This document shows, piece by piece, positions 11,111 to 24,945 of a stretch of 64,000 nucleotides of DNA (its first letter is position 1; each line of letters starts with the position of its first letter). Below the pieces are notes generated by a model. It was not told the origin of the DNA, ran no database searches, and saw nothing but the letters and a program-made list of their open reading frames with translations. This DNA comes from Camarhynchus parvulus. Lineage: Eukaryota; Chordata; Aves; Passeriformes; Thraupidae. The position numbers and the translations under genes were made by a program. Location: assembly GCF_901933205.1 (NCBI RefSeq), contig NC_044573.1, positions 88,122,546 to 88,186,545 of the forward strand, written 5' to 3'.

Positions 11111-12439
11111 GAACATTCTTTGACACGAAGAGGAGGAACGGGCAGAATTCTTTACCATGGTTCTTGGCTGGCAGATGGGACTGCTTCTTAACTCAGTAGA
11201 GATGGATATTTGTGATTCCTTGTAAATATGCGGTCTACAGGGGGAGTGAGTATCAGGTAAATACCTCTTGCTCAGATATTCTGATTTTACTGTCTAAAGG
11301 GCTACATTTTCAGTATTATGTTGGTTTCCTGCAACAGATGTTTCCACCTTTATAATTCATCTCTTTCCTAGAAGCCTAGGGGTAGGCAGTGTAAAACTAG
11401 AGGCAGCTGTAGTGATAGCAATGGTCTGAATTTTTCTCATTTTGACCCAAATCTTTGTGGAGACAGAAGAAAAGTTTACTAGTAGAGGAGGAGACAGCTC
11501 CCAGGCATCTTGCTAGGGTAATGAATAGTCAGAAACAAGTGCTAGCTAGCCTGTGAAATGAAGTTAATATGCTGTCCATTTCAGAAACTCTAATGTGAGA
11601 AACTTTACTGCAGCATTTTTCATTAAAACTTCATATTTTGATGTAAAAAAATCTTGACAGCCTCTCTTTCCTACACTACTACAGAATCCTTAGAACATAA
11701 AGCCATTACAATTTCCTTTGTCATCACCTGAAGGAAGTTGACAGGTACCAGGAAATGAGCTTGTTGCAGTCTGAGGTGCCACACAGGAAATCCAAACAAG
11801 TTTTGACTTTGTCAGTGCATGCAGTATCGATTGTAGCATCAAAACAACATTATTAACTGACACTTAGAATCTCACTTCACGAAAAAAAAATTTCATTTTG
11901 CAAATCGGACAAAAAGTTGTAATTCTGAGCCAGAACCTACAAACCTTTCATGGGTCAAACTTTTACTGTTTATAAGGAATGTTGTCTTTTCTAGTCCCAA
12001 GTAAATTGCATTTTATGGGGTGTGGGATGCCGTGCTTCTGAAACGAGTGGTGACATCTTAAACAATCTGGAAGAGATGGTGGCTGTTAATGATTTAATTC
12101 ATGATTTTGAGTGCAGGTGTCTTGTGGTCATCTGTGAGACAGAAGGAAGCAATTAAACTGATTTGATGTAATGAGGATAATATTTATTAGTTAACTATCA
12201 CAGTACAATTATTCTAAATATTAGTGACTTGGGGTTTTTCTGCTTAACCAACCCTCTTTTGCAAAGTTTAACCCTTGCACTTATTCTGCCAATTGTGGGC
12301 ATCTTGAAGGATATGGGAAAAATACTATTTTTTGATTTGGCAGCACCATTTTATGTGCTTGAGTATGGGTATCCTTTCCTTCTCCATGTTAAATGCTTAT
12401 TAGCTCACTTTTCCCTTATAGTATATTTTTTTTGTACTA

Positions 12440-12800
12440 CTGACCTTTCTTGTTATCCTTTGTATTCTGTCATGTTGACTCATGTTTTCCTGATGCTGTG
12501 GTGCCTGTAATTGAATGCAAGCCTCTAGTTGAGGCCATCCTAGTAAGGCTTAATAGGGAAAAATTAATTTCACATGTCTTAAGGCTAGTACTTCTGTTTA
12601 TATATCTCAACATAATTGCCTTTCACAAGGCAGAACAATACTAATTCAGCTTTTGGTCTCTTGCTGCTTCCATGTATTTTTCTCTAATTATCTACCAGTG
12701 TGTGTTTGTATAATTTCTTATCCATTATTAAGTGTAGAACTTTGTTTATGCTGAATTGCACAGTGTTATCTCCAGCCCATTTTTAAAATGAAGGGTAACA
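12440..12800. repeat. Possible old CR1-like LINE remnant
   Basis: Stretches such as TTTATGCTGAATTGCACAGT followed by CCAGCCCATTTTTAAA resemble decayed sequence flanking old avian CR1 copies, as I remember them. The similarity is weak and could be chance. Confidence 0.25.
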
Positions 12801-15363
12801 CTGAATCTTAAACTACCATCCCAGTCTATATCTGTGTTAATAAAGTCAGAGATGTCACAAAAATAGGCATGCTAATAGGAAGTTTAGTGGAAATAAATTG
12901 ATTATCTTATGCCTAAACCAGACCCTGCAGATTCTTCCATTTTGTTAGAGAAACACTAACGCTGAACCTGATTTTGAAACAGGTTACACTTCTGGTTTAT
13001 GGAAGTTAGATCTACCCCATGTTTTCTGAGTTCCTTGATGAGGACAAGATAAGCAAACAAAAAGCAAACCAAGGCAAATGCATACAATGCCAATTCTGTG
13101 AAGCCTGTTTCATTATGAAAACCAAATGTTTAGTGGAACACCTTTGCTACTGAGTGACAGTCAGTATGATTTTGTTTTCTTTTTTGCTTGTACATGCCAA
13201 GAGGCAGTTACTGTGATTCGGTCCTGTGTTTTTAGGTATTAAATCTAAGCTGGTAAGTGTAACTCTCTGTCTCTCACTCCCTTCATTTTAGAAGATATCT
13301 CTTCCTGACATGTTTTGGAATGTTTCTTGCCTTCTGGGAGTCAGTCTCTGAGCATATTGGCAGGCAGTCAAGTCTGAGTAGCTGAAGACAGCTCTCACCG
13401 AGGCCTGGTGATAGCCACTAGGGTCAGGAAGGTGTGTGTTTGGGGCTGTTCCCACTCCCCCACTTCTCCAGATGGTGTTTAGGATATGAACCAACACAGG
13501 ATGATCCACATTGCCTCTTCTTCAGCTGAAGTGATGGGTGGAGAAATTTATGGCAAGTGGGGCAAGGCTGATTTGTACAGGTGGTGTGAAAGTTGTGCAC
13601 AGTGTAGATACCAGTGCATGTAGTTTCCCTGGATCCTTTAGGGCTTATAAACTCTTGGCTTAGTATCCATGCTGAGGAGTCAGTGTGCTCCTGGTGATCT
13701 GAGTTCTCTGGAGTCTCTGCACCGTGGTCTCCAGTGTTCTGTTTCCAAAGGCATTGGTAGCTGAACAGTAGGGTAAAAACTGTATGGATCTGGTTCAGCT
13801 TTAGCACCTTATCCGAGGAATGTCCTCATGAAACCTGAAATGCTAAGTTAGCCAAGCACGAATACCCAAGTGACTCACATTGTTTTCATAGTGCTGTGCC
13901 TTAGTGATTATACTTGCAGCAGATAATCTGCAAGAAACACTTTCAAATACGAATTTTGTGTTTATTACTTTTTCTTTTCTGGAAAATCTTTCCCGTTCCC
14001 TGCCTGTTAATTCAATCTTAGCAATTGTACTGGCATTCCACTCTGCCATTATTCACAGAAGCAAGGCAAAACCATCTTCCTTTGTTTCCTGGTGCTCTTC
14101 ACCACTTATCAGAATGCAGACAATGTGCTGGCCAGGCACGAGTAGCTGTCTGCCTCTCTCGCCCACTCCCCTGCGTGCTGTTGCACTGGCTGGTGCCCAT
14201 GTAAATTGTATGGGGTGAGTGACACACACAGTCTGTGGAACTCAAGGTAGTTAAGGTTATGAACCAGTATATTTCTTTAGGATGTTCTGTTCTCAGAATG
14301 TGATTTGGTGATGTGACTGAGCCAATCTTAACTAACTTCAGGCTGTACTGAAAACTGTGGTCCTACTTTTCCCTGCTCTTCCTTTTGCTCCCTTTGTGCT
14401 GTCACTAGTACTGAGTTATCCTATGGTGAGCTAGTTTAGGATACTGTTTTGGCAGAAAATTATTACCAATTTATGATGTTATTTTTGCCAAATTAGTTCC
14501 TAGACTTGCTCAAGTGTATAACAGATGAGTGCCGCAGCATGTGGAAATGCAGAGGAGAAAAATACTACTCCTTTCTGGATTTGTTAAAGCTAGTTTCAAG
14601 TGTTTTAGAGAACAGATATGAGATACTTGTATCTTCACATGCAGGGTTCAACAGGTGAATAGTCATGGTTTGATCTTCTCTGTGTGCATTGAAAATTTAT
14701 TTGAGATTCTGTTGAATTAAGTCTGGTTGGTTTGAGATCTCCATAGAAGTCGTTAATTTTGTAGTTTTGTAGACCTGGTGGCTTTCATGTGTTCAGTTAT
14801 GCATGATTTGTTTTTATTCCTCTTGGCATCAAACTTTTTGTAGAATGTACAAGTTATTTTAGAGTTTTATTTCCAGATTGGTTTTTTTGATGTCTACATA
14901 GGCTTTTCTGGGGCTTTCAGGATAGCAGCTCCACGCTAATAACCTGGTTTAGATTGAGAAAAAATTATAAAAATTTATTTACACAAATATTTTGTTACAA
15001 ATCTGCTGTTTATATTTTCTCTTTTGTTAAGTTTGTCCTAGATCAACGTTCTTGAGAGTATTAGCTAAGTAGTGTAAGCATCTAAATACTAGTTATCCCT
15101 TCCTTTTGCCTTATCCTTATTGCCTTTTTTAAGTTCGATTTTTTTCCTCATAAATAACTCATTTAGTTCCTGGGTTTATAATATGGCTCACCTGTGAGTT
15201 TCCTGGCAAAGTTGAGCTAATGTATCTTAACATTTGGGGGTAAATCCTTAAGGAATGTTTAAGCTAGTATTGCTCTAGAGGGTTGTGAAAACAGTCTTAA
15301 TCTTGTATTGACATATTCTGTTTTGATTTTATGAGGGCTTTAATGCTAAATTATTTTTTTTAG

Positions 15364-15473
15364 GGTGCAATTTTCTTGGAAGGAATAACAGTTAAATGTG
15401 TGACCCAGGTGACAACGCAACCAAAATTAGGAGGAATACAGCAAAAATGTCAGCAGTTCTGTGGATGGGAAGG
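15364..15473 (+). CDS. RNGTT: RNGTT exon (human exon 7 equivalent): start of guanylyltransferase domain
   Basis: The acceptor is TTTTTTTTAG and the donor is GTATGA. The phase-0 start gives [20 protein letters not shown], then [16 protein letters not shown] and two bases of Gly. This is the N-terminal part of the nucleotidyltransferase domain, before motif I. It aligns without gaps to the human segment as I recall it. Confidence 0.97.
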
Positions 15474-16226
15474 GTATGAGAATATTTAGAACTTACTTAT
15501 TACTCTTGAAATAAGTGTTGTATTTTGCAGAATGAAACTGGTCATTTTGAAAATGAGGAAAAATGTGACCATGGATTTATTAAAAAAAAAGCCTCAAACA
15601 CACTTGGCAGTGAAAGTCTTGCACTGTACAATGAAATGGAATGATCAATTTTTGATGTTAAGAAACAAGATTCTAGAATTACTTTTCCATTGAGATAACA
15701 AAGTGTTGTTGTTCAAATTCCAGATGTGGCCTACTCCAGCTTTACAAATGCTTAGTTCTTTCTCAAACAGTAAATTTATTTATACCATTGCTATTACACT
15801 TAAATATAGAGGTATAATACTCATTTTTACAGCCAACTTGGATTTGTGACCAATGCTAATGGGAATGTTGGTTTTAGTGTCTATGATTCTGGACTTTTCC
15901 ATTCCAAAGTTGGTGATCCAAACTACTTCCTAACTTGTTGATGCTTATCGTGCCTGTAATTTTTAATTTAAATATCTCTTTCTGCAAAGCTAAAACTTTG
16001 AAGTTCCACATAATTTAGTGTTTTGTCATAAGCAAATAACTTTGTTCCTATGAGATAGACTTTTGACTTCTATTGCAAAATACTTTATTGGAGAACATGC
16101 TCTTACTCAGAGTTAACCTTGCAGCAAGTCAGGTATGAGGTGTGACTTGAGTCTGATGTGAAAAATGTATTTACTTGTGTGACTATTTATCGCAGAACCA
16201 TTAATAAACATGGTTCTTTTTATTAG
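15474..16226 (+). other. RNGTT: RNGTT intron, 753 bp
   Basis: Short AT-rich intron with no recognisable repeat or gene. It ends TTTTTATTAG. Confidence 0.85.
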
Positions 16227-16328
16227 GACTGGATTCCCTGGAGCACAGCCTGTTTCCATGGACAAGCAAAATATTAAATTTTTGGAGCAGAAGCCATACA
16301 AAGTTAGCTGGAAAGCAGACGGCACCCG
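16227..16328 (+). CDS. RNGTT: RNGTT exon (human exon 8 equivalent): guanylyltransferase motif I
   Basis: The exon completes Gly and encodes [33 protein letters not shown] and two bases of Arg. KADG is motif I (KxDG) of the covalent nucleotidyltransferase family. The lysine codon at 16312-16314 forms the lysyl-GMP intermediate. It is residue 297 when counted from Val59, against K294 in human, which fits the slightly longer linker. The donor is GTAAGT, and read-through gives CGG TAA. The motif is intact, so guanylyltransferase activity is expected. Confidence 0.98.
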
Positions 16329-19300
16329 GTAAGTTCATTTTAAATGAAAAAGCAAAACACAGTAAATTTGGTAGACAGTTTGTATTTTCTCAGGAAAGTG
16401 AATTTGCTTGTACAAAGGACAAACCACAGCAACAAAACTGGCTCCAGAGATTAATTTTTATTCTGACTTGGTACCCCACATTGCTGAAGTTTGTGGCCAA
16501 GTTTCTTTCTAGCAGCTGTTTTACACCCTGACTATTAAAGGCAGGTACCTTTATTCTCCATAACCCTTGCCTGACTGTCAGGCATGACTTGTCACCAAGG
16601 TCTTAGAATAATCTTACATAGCAGTGAGAGTTTGCTAAGGTGAGGACTTTATAAGCAAAATTAAAACTTCTAACTGATCCTTCAGAAGCTGGGTAGGATC
16701 AGAAAATTTGTAGGGGTATTTTTTAAATTTCATCCTGTGATCCTTTGTTCAAACATGTAGTTCATGTCAGCTAAAGAGTCAGTAATTTTATCTTCCCTCA
16801 CTAGTACTCTTACATTCATTGCAGGAGTGCCTTTTGTTTAATAACAAACTACAACCTAATTGGACTTATTGGACATATTCTAAAGTTTTTCCTGAGTTCT
16901 TTATTTTGCTAGGTTTGTTATCTTTAATAATAGAACATCCTAGATAATGAAAATCCTGGAGAATATGGGGAATTGCATGTCTTATGATAATTGCCTAGTG
17001 GCTCCACATGGAGTCAGTCAGGATTCATCACAATTCAGCCAGAACTAAGCTGTCTTGTACAAAAAAGCCCCAGACCCTTCCAAGTGTCTCTCCTGTGTGG
17101 AGTTCACACTTCAAGGGTTTATTAGCTTGGGCTGAGCATGGTGTGAAAAGTCAAAGTAAGCTTGCAGTCAGTATGGAGACCTAGCATTAAGAAATGTGTG
17201 GGAATAATTGGTTTACTAACACTGGCTGTATGCACAAGCACTTAGATATTGCAGTGCAGGTGTTCTCAGGGTGGGAAGCTACAGCAGTGGGGTATTGGGA
17301 GGTCAAGGCATATTCTCAGGGCAGTACAGGGCATAGGGCATTCCAAAGCTGCTGACCCTGAACAAATGAAGTCAGCCAGCTCTTAAACTGACCTGAAGAG
17401 TCTTTGTCATATCCTATGTTATTAATTTGGAAAACTGATGTCTTAATGTAATATTCTCATTTTCTTACTCAAGTGTGTGGATGGGATGCCCACGTTCTGA
17501 GTACTAAAGCAATTATACAGAACATGGTAGTGTACCTGGAAGACTGCATTTTGTGAAAGAAATTGAAGTGTACATGTCATTTCTTGTTAAAATTTTCAGT
17601 ATTTTGAACAATCTATCCTCTGTTTTTAGTTTTAGAATGGTAAGAAAACAGAATGGAGGAAAAACAAAATTGAAGGAACTAAATGGCTCTTTTAATTTTT
17701 TTCAAAACATAATAACTGGTAATAGATTATGAAGATACACAGACTGATAGGTATATTCAGAGAAGAAAATGGATTTACAGAGATCCAGTGTTAATGAAAT
17801 TCACCTTAAGTAATATGAAAGAGAGATTAAAGATGAAAACCTGAGCTATTATTTGGACATTTAGATACTTTGCATGATATGTATCCTAATCAACAATGAA
17901 AAATTATGATCATTTTTACATTGGACATTCTTCTAATTATATAGTTGTTCTCCAGTGATCCAGACTCCATACGCAATTAAACAGATTTTCATTAGTTATT
18001 CTGAATGCTTGTGTTGACAGGCGTGACCTTCTTGAATTTAATATTAAGACATCAGTTAGTGGAGACCCATTTATGGATCCCCTGCTTCCATTATCTGGAG
18101 ATGGAACCCCTGTCATCAAATATCTCTGAAGCTATTCTGTTAAAAGTGGTTTAGATGCATCAGTCTAGACCTTACCTATGAGAATATTATCAGGCTTGCA
18201 TGCTTTTTTTGTTTTGTTGCTTTGTTCTCTCTCTTTGCTTAAAAAGCACTGCTCTTTTGTCGACCTTGTTGGACTTAAAGAAAAGCAGATGCATAACTAA
18301 TAACTTTCTGTTATACTTTCTCACTGAAATAAAACAGTTTTATTTTAGCTAAACTAACATTTGCTCAACTTAGCCAAACTTCTTAAATGTCACCATTTGT
18401 TAACTACCTGTATTTGATTTCTTCAGCAGTATTCTTTCCTAGAGGTTTCATGATTGAAGCATTTTTGGTACATTCTTGTAACTGATATTCAGTGTCAGTA
18501 ACTTCACCAATTACTTTTACTTTTATTCAAAAACATTTGCTAATTCTAGATTCCCATTGGAGCTGAACCTCTCATCCTCTATTTTAAGAGCTGTTGGTTT
18601 TGCTTTTTTGTGGTTGGTATTTCTTTTTGCCACTTTCCCCATTGTTTAGGGCTTTTTTCCAGTGGTAGAACTATGCATGCTTTTTTGGTTTCTTAATATT
18701 GTTGTATTTTTCTATCCATAATTTTAGAGAAAGTATTTCCCTGAATAAAAGGGCGTTATTTCTCAAATAATGTTGTCTAACAATATGAAATTGATTAGTT
18801 AAATTATTCAATAGTGATTCTATAAAATATCTTGTGGGATTTACTGGAGTAGCATCTTACATATTTTTTAAGTGTGTGAGTTTGGTTTGGATAAAACTCA
18901 TCCTCCTTTGTTCTCTTGGAGTTCTGAGTTCAAAATCTTTTGACTTAGCCTTGCTTAGCCTAGTCTGCTGTGGTTTGAAGAGTTTGAGCTTCATTGTGGT
19001 CTTGCTTTTTCTGTGCCTGGTTTCCAGGGCCCTTGCTGCATAAGTATTAGCAGGGCACCCCTCCTGGTTCTGTTCCAGCATTCCTTCTGGAGTATGTTTG
19101 TCCCAAAGGGAAAAACGCAGTGTGAACAAATACTTCTGCCCTCATGTTTGTAAATGCCAATGTATAAAGATGTGCGTATTTGTATCTTAGGTTTAGAGAA
19201 ATGAACTTTAAATTAAAAGATCTGTGAAGCTCATTTAGCATTGTCACTCTTTGGTGAAATATTTCCTTTGTGCCAGCTACTTGGTTGTATGTAAATGCTG

Positions 19301-21780
19301 TATGCAAACTCATGCTGTTTTGAAGAAAACCACCTCTAAAATTATATTGCTTTAAATTATTATTATTTCAATAAAAGTCACTGAGTTCTGCAGCTATTCT
19401 GACTGGTTTGGTGTAAATTCTCAATATTTATTGGAACAGTAGTCAAACTATTGGTGTCTTATAAATAATTTTAATGCTAATCTATTCAAAAGCCAAAGGG
19501 CAAATTTCCCACTAGTAAAATCATGCCTTTTGGCTTTGTTGAGATGAAATATATGTTGTATGTTAACAGGAGCTACAAAGTAGATACATTTTTACAAATG
19601 TATCCAATTTTGCAGCGCCCTGTTCTAAAATAGTAGTTACTGTCTAAATAAGGTAATTGTAACAACATGTTCAAGGCATTGCTGGATGACTCTGCATTAT
19701 CAGATTTGTACTGTAAAATGATTAGCCAGGTGGGTAATGGCTTGTTGTATCCCTTCATATGGATCTCATTAATACTGTTTGTAGCAGATGCTTGTTCTAA
19801 TGAGTGGAGCTGACTGTTCAGGCAGGGTAAAGTAATGAGACACCAGTTCTGAAGGAAAGACTGCCACCACTAAGAATAATAAGAAGCTTAAAAATGGCTG
19901 TGGAATAATTCAAATCAATACAATCAAACAGGACTAGGTTTTACGGTGGCAAAATGTGACCTGCACTAAATGGAACCAATTAAGGGGAGTGAGTTATTTT
20001 CCTGCATTTCTGTGAGTAGCTTTTTTATTTTTCACATCTGTACACATGCAGTTTTAGTGAAAAATAATAAATGTGATCATAATGCTATGGCTGTTCAATT
20101 ATGTTAAGGCAGCTATTTAAAAAATGCAGAACAGGTAGTTCTTGCCAAAGGCTATTAAATTTGAAAAATCTTCATGCAAATTGATGGCTTGAAGATATCT
20201 AAATATGAATAAGTAGATACAGAATAAAACAGCTCTCTGAGAATTGCTGCTAGTTGTTTAATGAGTTTGTAACAAAAAATGCATATATCTCTAAAGTTGT
20301 TTTTCTTTCATGATTAGCAAATTACATTTATATTAAAAGAAAGCCTGTTACCTAAATAATTAACTTTTTGTTGTTATCCTAATACAAAATAAAAATAGGA
20401 AATGTATGCTTAATTGTATGATAAAACTGATGGGCGTTTTTCAATTGTTTATTAATCAGTTTGATTTATGTTAATGTATCAATCAATAAATCAATATATC
20501 TATATATAGAGAACATAATTATTTTGATTTAGTTGCTATATTATCAAACTTGTGATAGCTTCCTTTTTTTTAATTCAGCTTTTTGCAGAAATTGAAAAAA
20601 ATTTCTTTTTTTTCTTTTTTAAAATGGCAGTTGCAGCCTTTTCAGAAACATATTTGTGACCCTTGAAGGAAATCTATTCAGTATATTTTAAGATGACTTT
20701 TCTATAAATGTCATGAAAACAAGGTTGAAGTTTCTCTTTAATTTCTATGGCTCAATAATTTTTATTTCCCTACTCTTTGATCCTTTACATGATGAGATGA
20801 AGCGTATGTGCATAACTCTGAAATTGCAAATTCCTAATATGAGAAATTATCCAAAAGTAATTTGGTCCAGAGTAAATAGTGAAAAAATAATCACTGCTAA
20901 GGAACAACTCTTAAGAAAAAAAAAAGGGAGAAAATTGAGAAAAATGTTTGTTTTAGAACTTAGCAGGTAAAAGGTACTAGCCAAAATTAAGTGACAAGGA
21001 AGCAAAATGGTTGCCTGTCTGTAAAGGCTTAAAGAAAAGATACTTGAATGGGTTCATGGAAAAACTATTATCCCTCAGAGAGAGGGGAGAAAAAGTTGAG
21101 ATAATAATGAGAATGAAGAGGGACAGAGGAGATTGGAGAGTAGTACTAATCCAATTAAATCCCAAATCTATACACTTGAGAACTCATTATTAAGAACCAG
21201 AGAACCATTATTAAGAGACCAGATTGTCATGAAAGCAGATGTGGAGTGTCCTGGGTTTGCAGTGGAAAGCTTGGCTCCTGGGAGCAAAGATATTAATGTG
21301 GAGCTGAACTTGAAGGAGGCTGTTGGAAATGAGAAAGAAGCCGTGGATTAATTTTCAGATTGTACAAATTACATGACCAGATTCTCATGGATGTGAAATT
21401 TTCTTCCTAGTAGTGGAAAGTTCCTGAAATAGAGGTTTGCAAAATTGATAGTCCATTCTTCCCTAACTTAGAGGAGGAGGACAAAAATGTAGGGTGTTGA
21501 TATTTTCAGCCATCTTCAGAAATGGTGTTAGCAGGGACGTTATGGCCTGTTGATCACAATAAAACATTTATGAGTAAAATAATGTTTCTCAAGGTATGAA
21601 TACTCTCTCCCTGGGCACCTTGCCTTCTGACCCAGATAGCTACTGAGAAGGTGAACTATTATAAATTGTGTTTTGAGTGTCTTGTCATTGAGTCACGTTT
21701 AGACTTAATATATGTTTGTGGCCTTGGAGTAAGGAAGGAATGTTGGCCTCCTAATCATAGGATAGGGTGAAGAACACATA

Positions 21781-21884
21781 CAAGAATCATCTGACTGCTT
21801 TTAAACCACACCTTCCTTTTCCTTCTTCACCACACAAGAATCATCTGGCTGCTTTTAAACCACACCTTCCTTTTCCTTCTTCCT
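21781..21884. repeat. 54-bp tandem duplication
   Basis: CAAGAATCATCTGACTGC and the following TTTTAAACCACACCTTCC are repeated 54 bp later with one visible difference (GACT against GGCT) over about 50 bp. The near identity of the two copies points to a recent duplication. It is a good candidate for copy-number polymorphism. Confidence 0.9.
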
Positions 21885-22323
21885 CTCCACACTTAAGAAA
21901 TAGACTTAAATATTAATCAGTTTTGCACCATTATCTGGTATTCCTTTCTCTGTGGCTGTGACATGTTTCAGTGGTGGGAAATATTAAAGGATGGAAATAT
22001 TCCATAGTTGGGCATGTGCTGAATAGACTTTTCAGGACCAAATGGATTTTTTTATAGGAGTGACAGGTTTTGTGAACAGCTGGGCTTAACCCAAGTTATT
22101 TGATTCCAAGTTAAATGAGCTTGATTCAATTGTGCTTATGTAACTATCAGCAATGGGCACAACCTCAACTGGTAATTACACATCACTTGTGTGTATAGGA
22201 CAGCCATTCTTCAGACATTTTATTATTTTCATTGAATGTCTCAAAGAAGTAGTTGTAAGGGTTTTTCTATTACTATTTGTATGAAATTGTCAAAATGGGG
22301 TGACGCTTAAAGAAGAGATTTGG

Positions 22324-22355
22324 AACCTTACTTTAAGAAACCTTACTTTAAAGAT
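22324..22355. repeat. 15-bp direct repeat
   Basis: AACCTTACTTTAAGA is followed directly by AACCTTACTTTAAAG. This is a small local duplication with no evident function. Confidence 0.7.
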
Positions 22356-23662
22356 TGAAGTGACTGTTCTTAGTCCAGTCTTCCAATCACCACACTGTGC
22401 TTTTATAAGTTTTTAAGGTCATGGGGGGGAAAAAATGCAGTTTTTGTTTACTTGCCATTGTCATTTGTGGTCCTTCTTCATAATTATTTTAACAATTCTT
22501 TAGGGCAAAACAAGCTCACTCATTTTAAACTAGTTCTGTATATCTGCCTCTGTAGATGGAAGAATTTTGGTTGAGAATGAGGCTGCAATCCATGTGGAAT
22601 TTATTTCATTGACTTGACTCGGAATAATATATCTAAGTAGAGATAGTATGTATTTTTTCTGGAAACTAAAGTTGTGAAAATTATTGAAATGGTTGCAGTA
22701 AAGCTTTTACTCCCTTCCAGTCAAGATTAAAAGCTCTAAATAAATAGCTGTTATAAACTACAGTACTAGTAGTTAGTAACCTGCAGTTTAACTTTGAAGT
22801 GTGAAATGATAACATAATGTCAGAAGCTTCTGCCAAAGTATATAAAGTATGAAACATAAATGGTTCAGGATTAAAATGTATAAAATGCCTTTCTAATGAT
22901 GGCTGAAAGGAGCAATTCATAGATGTTAAGCACTCTACAGCATTCCTCTTAATTTTCTAAAAAGCAAATGCCTAATTCATGGTTTTATTTTCGGCATTTA
23001 GGTAGGAGAGGAAGAGAAGATGGGATGGGGAGGCAGGAATGGTGTGTTTGTCATTAGAGAGTTGGAGATTCAGAAGCTGTGAGTTGTTGCTCGCTCTGCA
23101 TCTTAATAATTGTCCTGTACACTTGTATTGGCCAGTAAATTTAGGATTACACGACTAATACTTGCCTGTTTTCCACAGCATTAGAACCCATAAATATTGT
23201 ATGGTTTCTTGAGTTTTCATTTGAGAGTGTAAAAAGAACTTTTGTAAATTGAGTTTGGATTAAAGGCACTTCTGGTTTGTTTAGCATGTCCCCAGTCTCT
23301 AGGTGAAGCTATTCTAGTTCAGGGCAAGGAAGGTCTAGTACAATGTGGCTTCATTATCTCCTCCTTTTGCCATGTTGTCCTTTGCCCCTGTTTTCCCTAC
23401 TGTACAGGCAATAAGGGCATGTTTAGGCTTTGGCTAGCAGACTTTGACAACAGAAAAGGAGCTGTCAGGATTTCATAGCTGGACTTGTGGCTATTTTCAG
23501 ATATCTCATTCATTTTATTTAACTATTAATTTTGAGCCAGGAGAGGTCTCTTTTGACTGGGAGACTGTAAGTCAAATGAGGCAGCATAGAATGTCACAAA
23601 CTGTTGGACTTTGTTCTCATATGGAAAAATTGGATATAAAAAAATATCTGGTTTTGTGTTTG

Positions 23663-23681
23663 TTTTTTTTTGGGGGGGGGG
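23663..23681. repeat. T9G10 homopolymer tract
   Basis: Nine T are followed by ten G, then TGGG. The + strand G run could form a G-quadruplex in the nascent RNA. It is also a likely place for sequencing length errors. Confidence 0.85.
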
Positions 23682-24174
23682 TGGGCTGGTGATGGTGTAT
23701 TTATGTATTTATTACTAAGGCACGTCCGTATCACTTTGTTACTTCTTCATCTCCTGAATATTCCTTTTACAATCATTGAGTCAATGTAGAGGAATGAATA
23801 AATAGGTGTGACAGAACCCATTATCCCTCAAGTGGATCTAAATTGACTTGAATGGCCAAAGAAAGCATTCTTACTCTAGGTTGTGGTTTCTCATTTATAT
23901 ATGCTCACAACCCTGTCATGACTCTGAAAGAAGGGTTTTGTGTCCCTTCCTTGAGTGTTTAAGGAGCAGTTCTGGTGAGATACTATACAGGAAGTCTATT
24001 CTGTGGAGAAGCAGGCCTGATACTTCACAGTTCTGAAGCCTCTCGACACACAAAGTTCTATTGGCACAATTCTGGGCTCTTTGAACAATGCTACCTAACT
24101 GATTATTCATATGTAACTATTTGAGTATTTGGACAGATTGTCTTATAAGCAAGCTCTTTTGTTTATTTATAAAT

Positions 24175-24200
24175 AGTTAATGCATTAAAATGCATTAACT
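24175..24200. repeat. Perfect 12-bp palindrome
   Basis: AGTTAATGCATT, a two-base AA spacer, then AATGCATTAACT. The arms are perfectly complementary and contain TTAAT/ATTAA homeodomain-like cores. Confidence 0.8.
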
Positions 24201-24914
24201 TATTATGTAGCTTGTGCTATGAATGCTAATCTCAGAGTATTCAACTGTAGTACTAAAATGTTCTAATGAGATCCAGATAAAGGGTGTGCCTGCATGTATA
24301 TCTGCTTTTCAAACGACCAGTATCAGTGATTACTGGCTTATTTATTTATTTTCCTTTCTCCCAGACCACTTTTAGTGGAACAGTACATGCTGTGGCTGCT
24401 GGTTCTCCTAGGGGGGATTACAGACACATCCATGAAGCATAACGGCTTATGTTCCGTCAGGGAAGAATGCCATTCAGTTTGTGAAGTTGAACTATACAGA
24501 TATCTAGCCCCTTTCTCTTGGAGCTGATCTATTCTGTGAGCACAAATGGCAGTTGTGTTCCTGCTGTGGCTTGTGCCAGTGATGCAGGTGGAATTGACCC
24601 AGAACACACTCTGGCATAAATCAGTTCCAGGTTAAGGGGATCTCCTTTTTCAAAGCTGTGTTACTCATTTTGTGACTGCTCTGTAACTGCCCTCCATGAG
24701 AGACATTATGGTTCACTTGCTTGGGAAAGAAGCAATATAACTACTTGTCATCTAATGCTAAATTAATTTGTTATTTTTTCTTATATAAATTTTTTAGCCT
24801 GTTGCTTCAGGCATGAATTTTGCCTTAAAGCTCCAAGATATTTTCAGACAAAGGTTTGTGGAGAGGTATGGAGCCAAAGAAGATCAAGCAAACTTGAAAA
24901 TCTATCTGCAATAA

Positions 24915-24945
24915 ATAATGAAGATAATAATAATAATAACAACAA
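24915..24945. repeat. AAT/AAC trinucleotide microsatellite
   Basis: A run of AAT units (GATAATAATAATAATAAC) passes into AAC units (AACAACAACAGC). Confidence 0.85.

Larger units (their letters stand above)
9721..15363 (+). other. RNGTT: RNGTT intron, 5.6 kb
   Basis: Mostly unique AT-rich sequence. It holds a long imperfect hairpin (10976-11110), a possible old CR1-like remnant (about 12440-12800) and a locally GC-richer block at 13.3-13.8 kb that I cannot identify. The 3' end is an A/T-rich tract ending TTTTTTTTAG. Confidence 0.8.

Noticed and set aside
19363..19376. Isolated AATAAA with T/G-rich sequence after it
   Set aside because: A single hexamer in AT-rich intron, with no transcript-like sequence before it.
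24799..24912. A splice-like TTTTTTAG followed by an open stretch ending in TAA (contains KLQDIFRQRFVERYGAKEDQ)
   Set aside because: Joined to the phase-2 donor at 16328 it stops after a few codons. No good donor is needed or present for a protein continuation, and it runs straight into a microsatellite. Nothing supports an exon.
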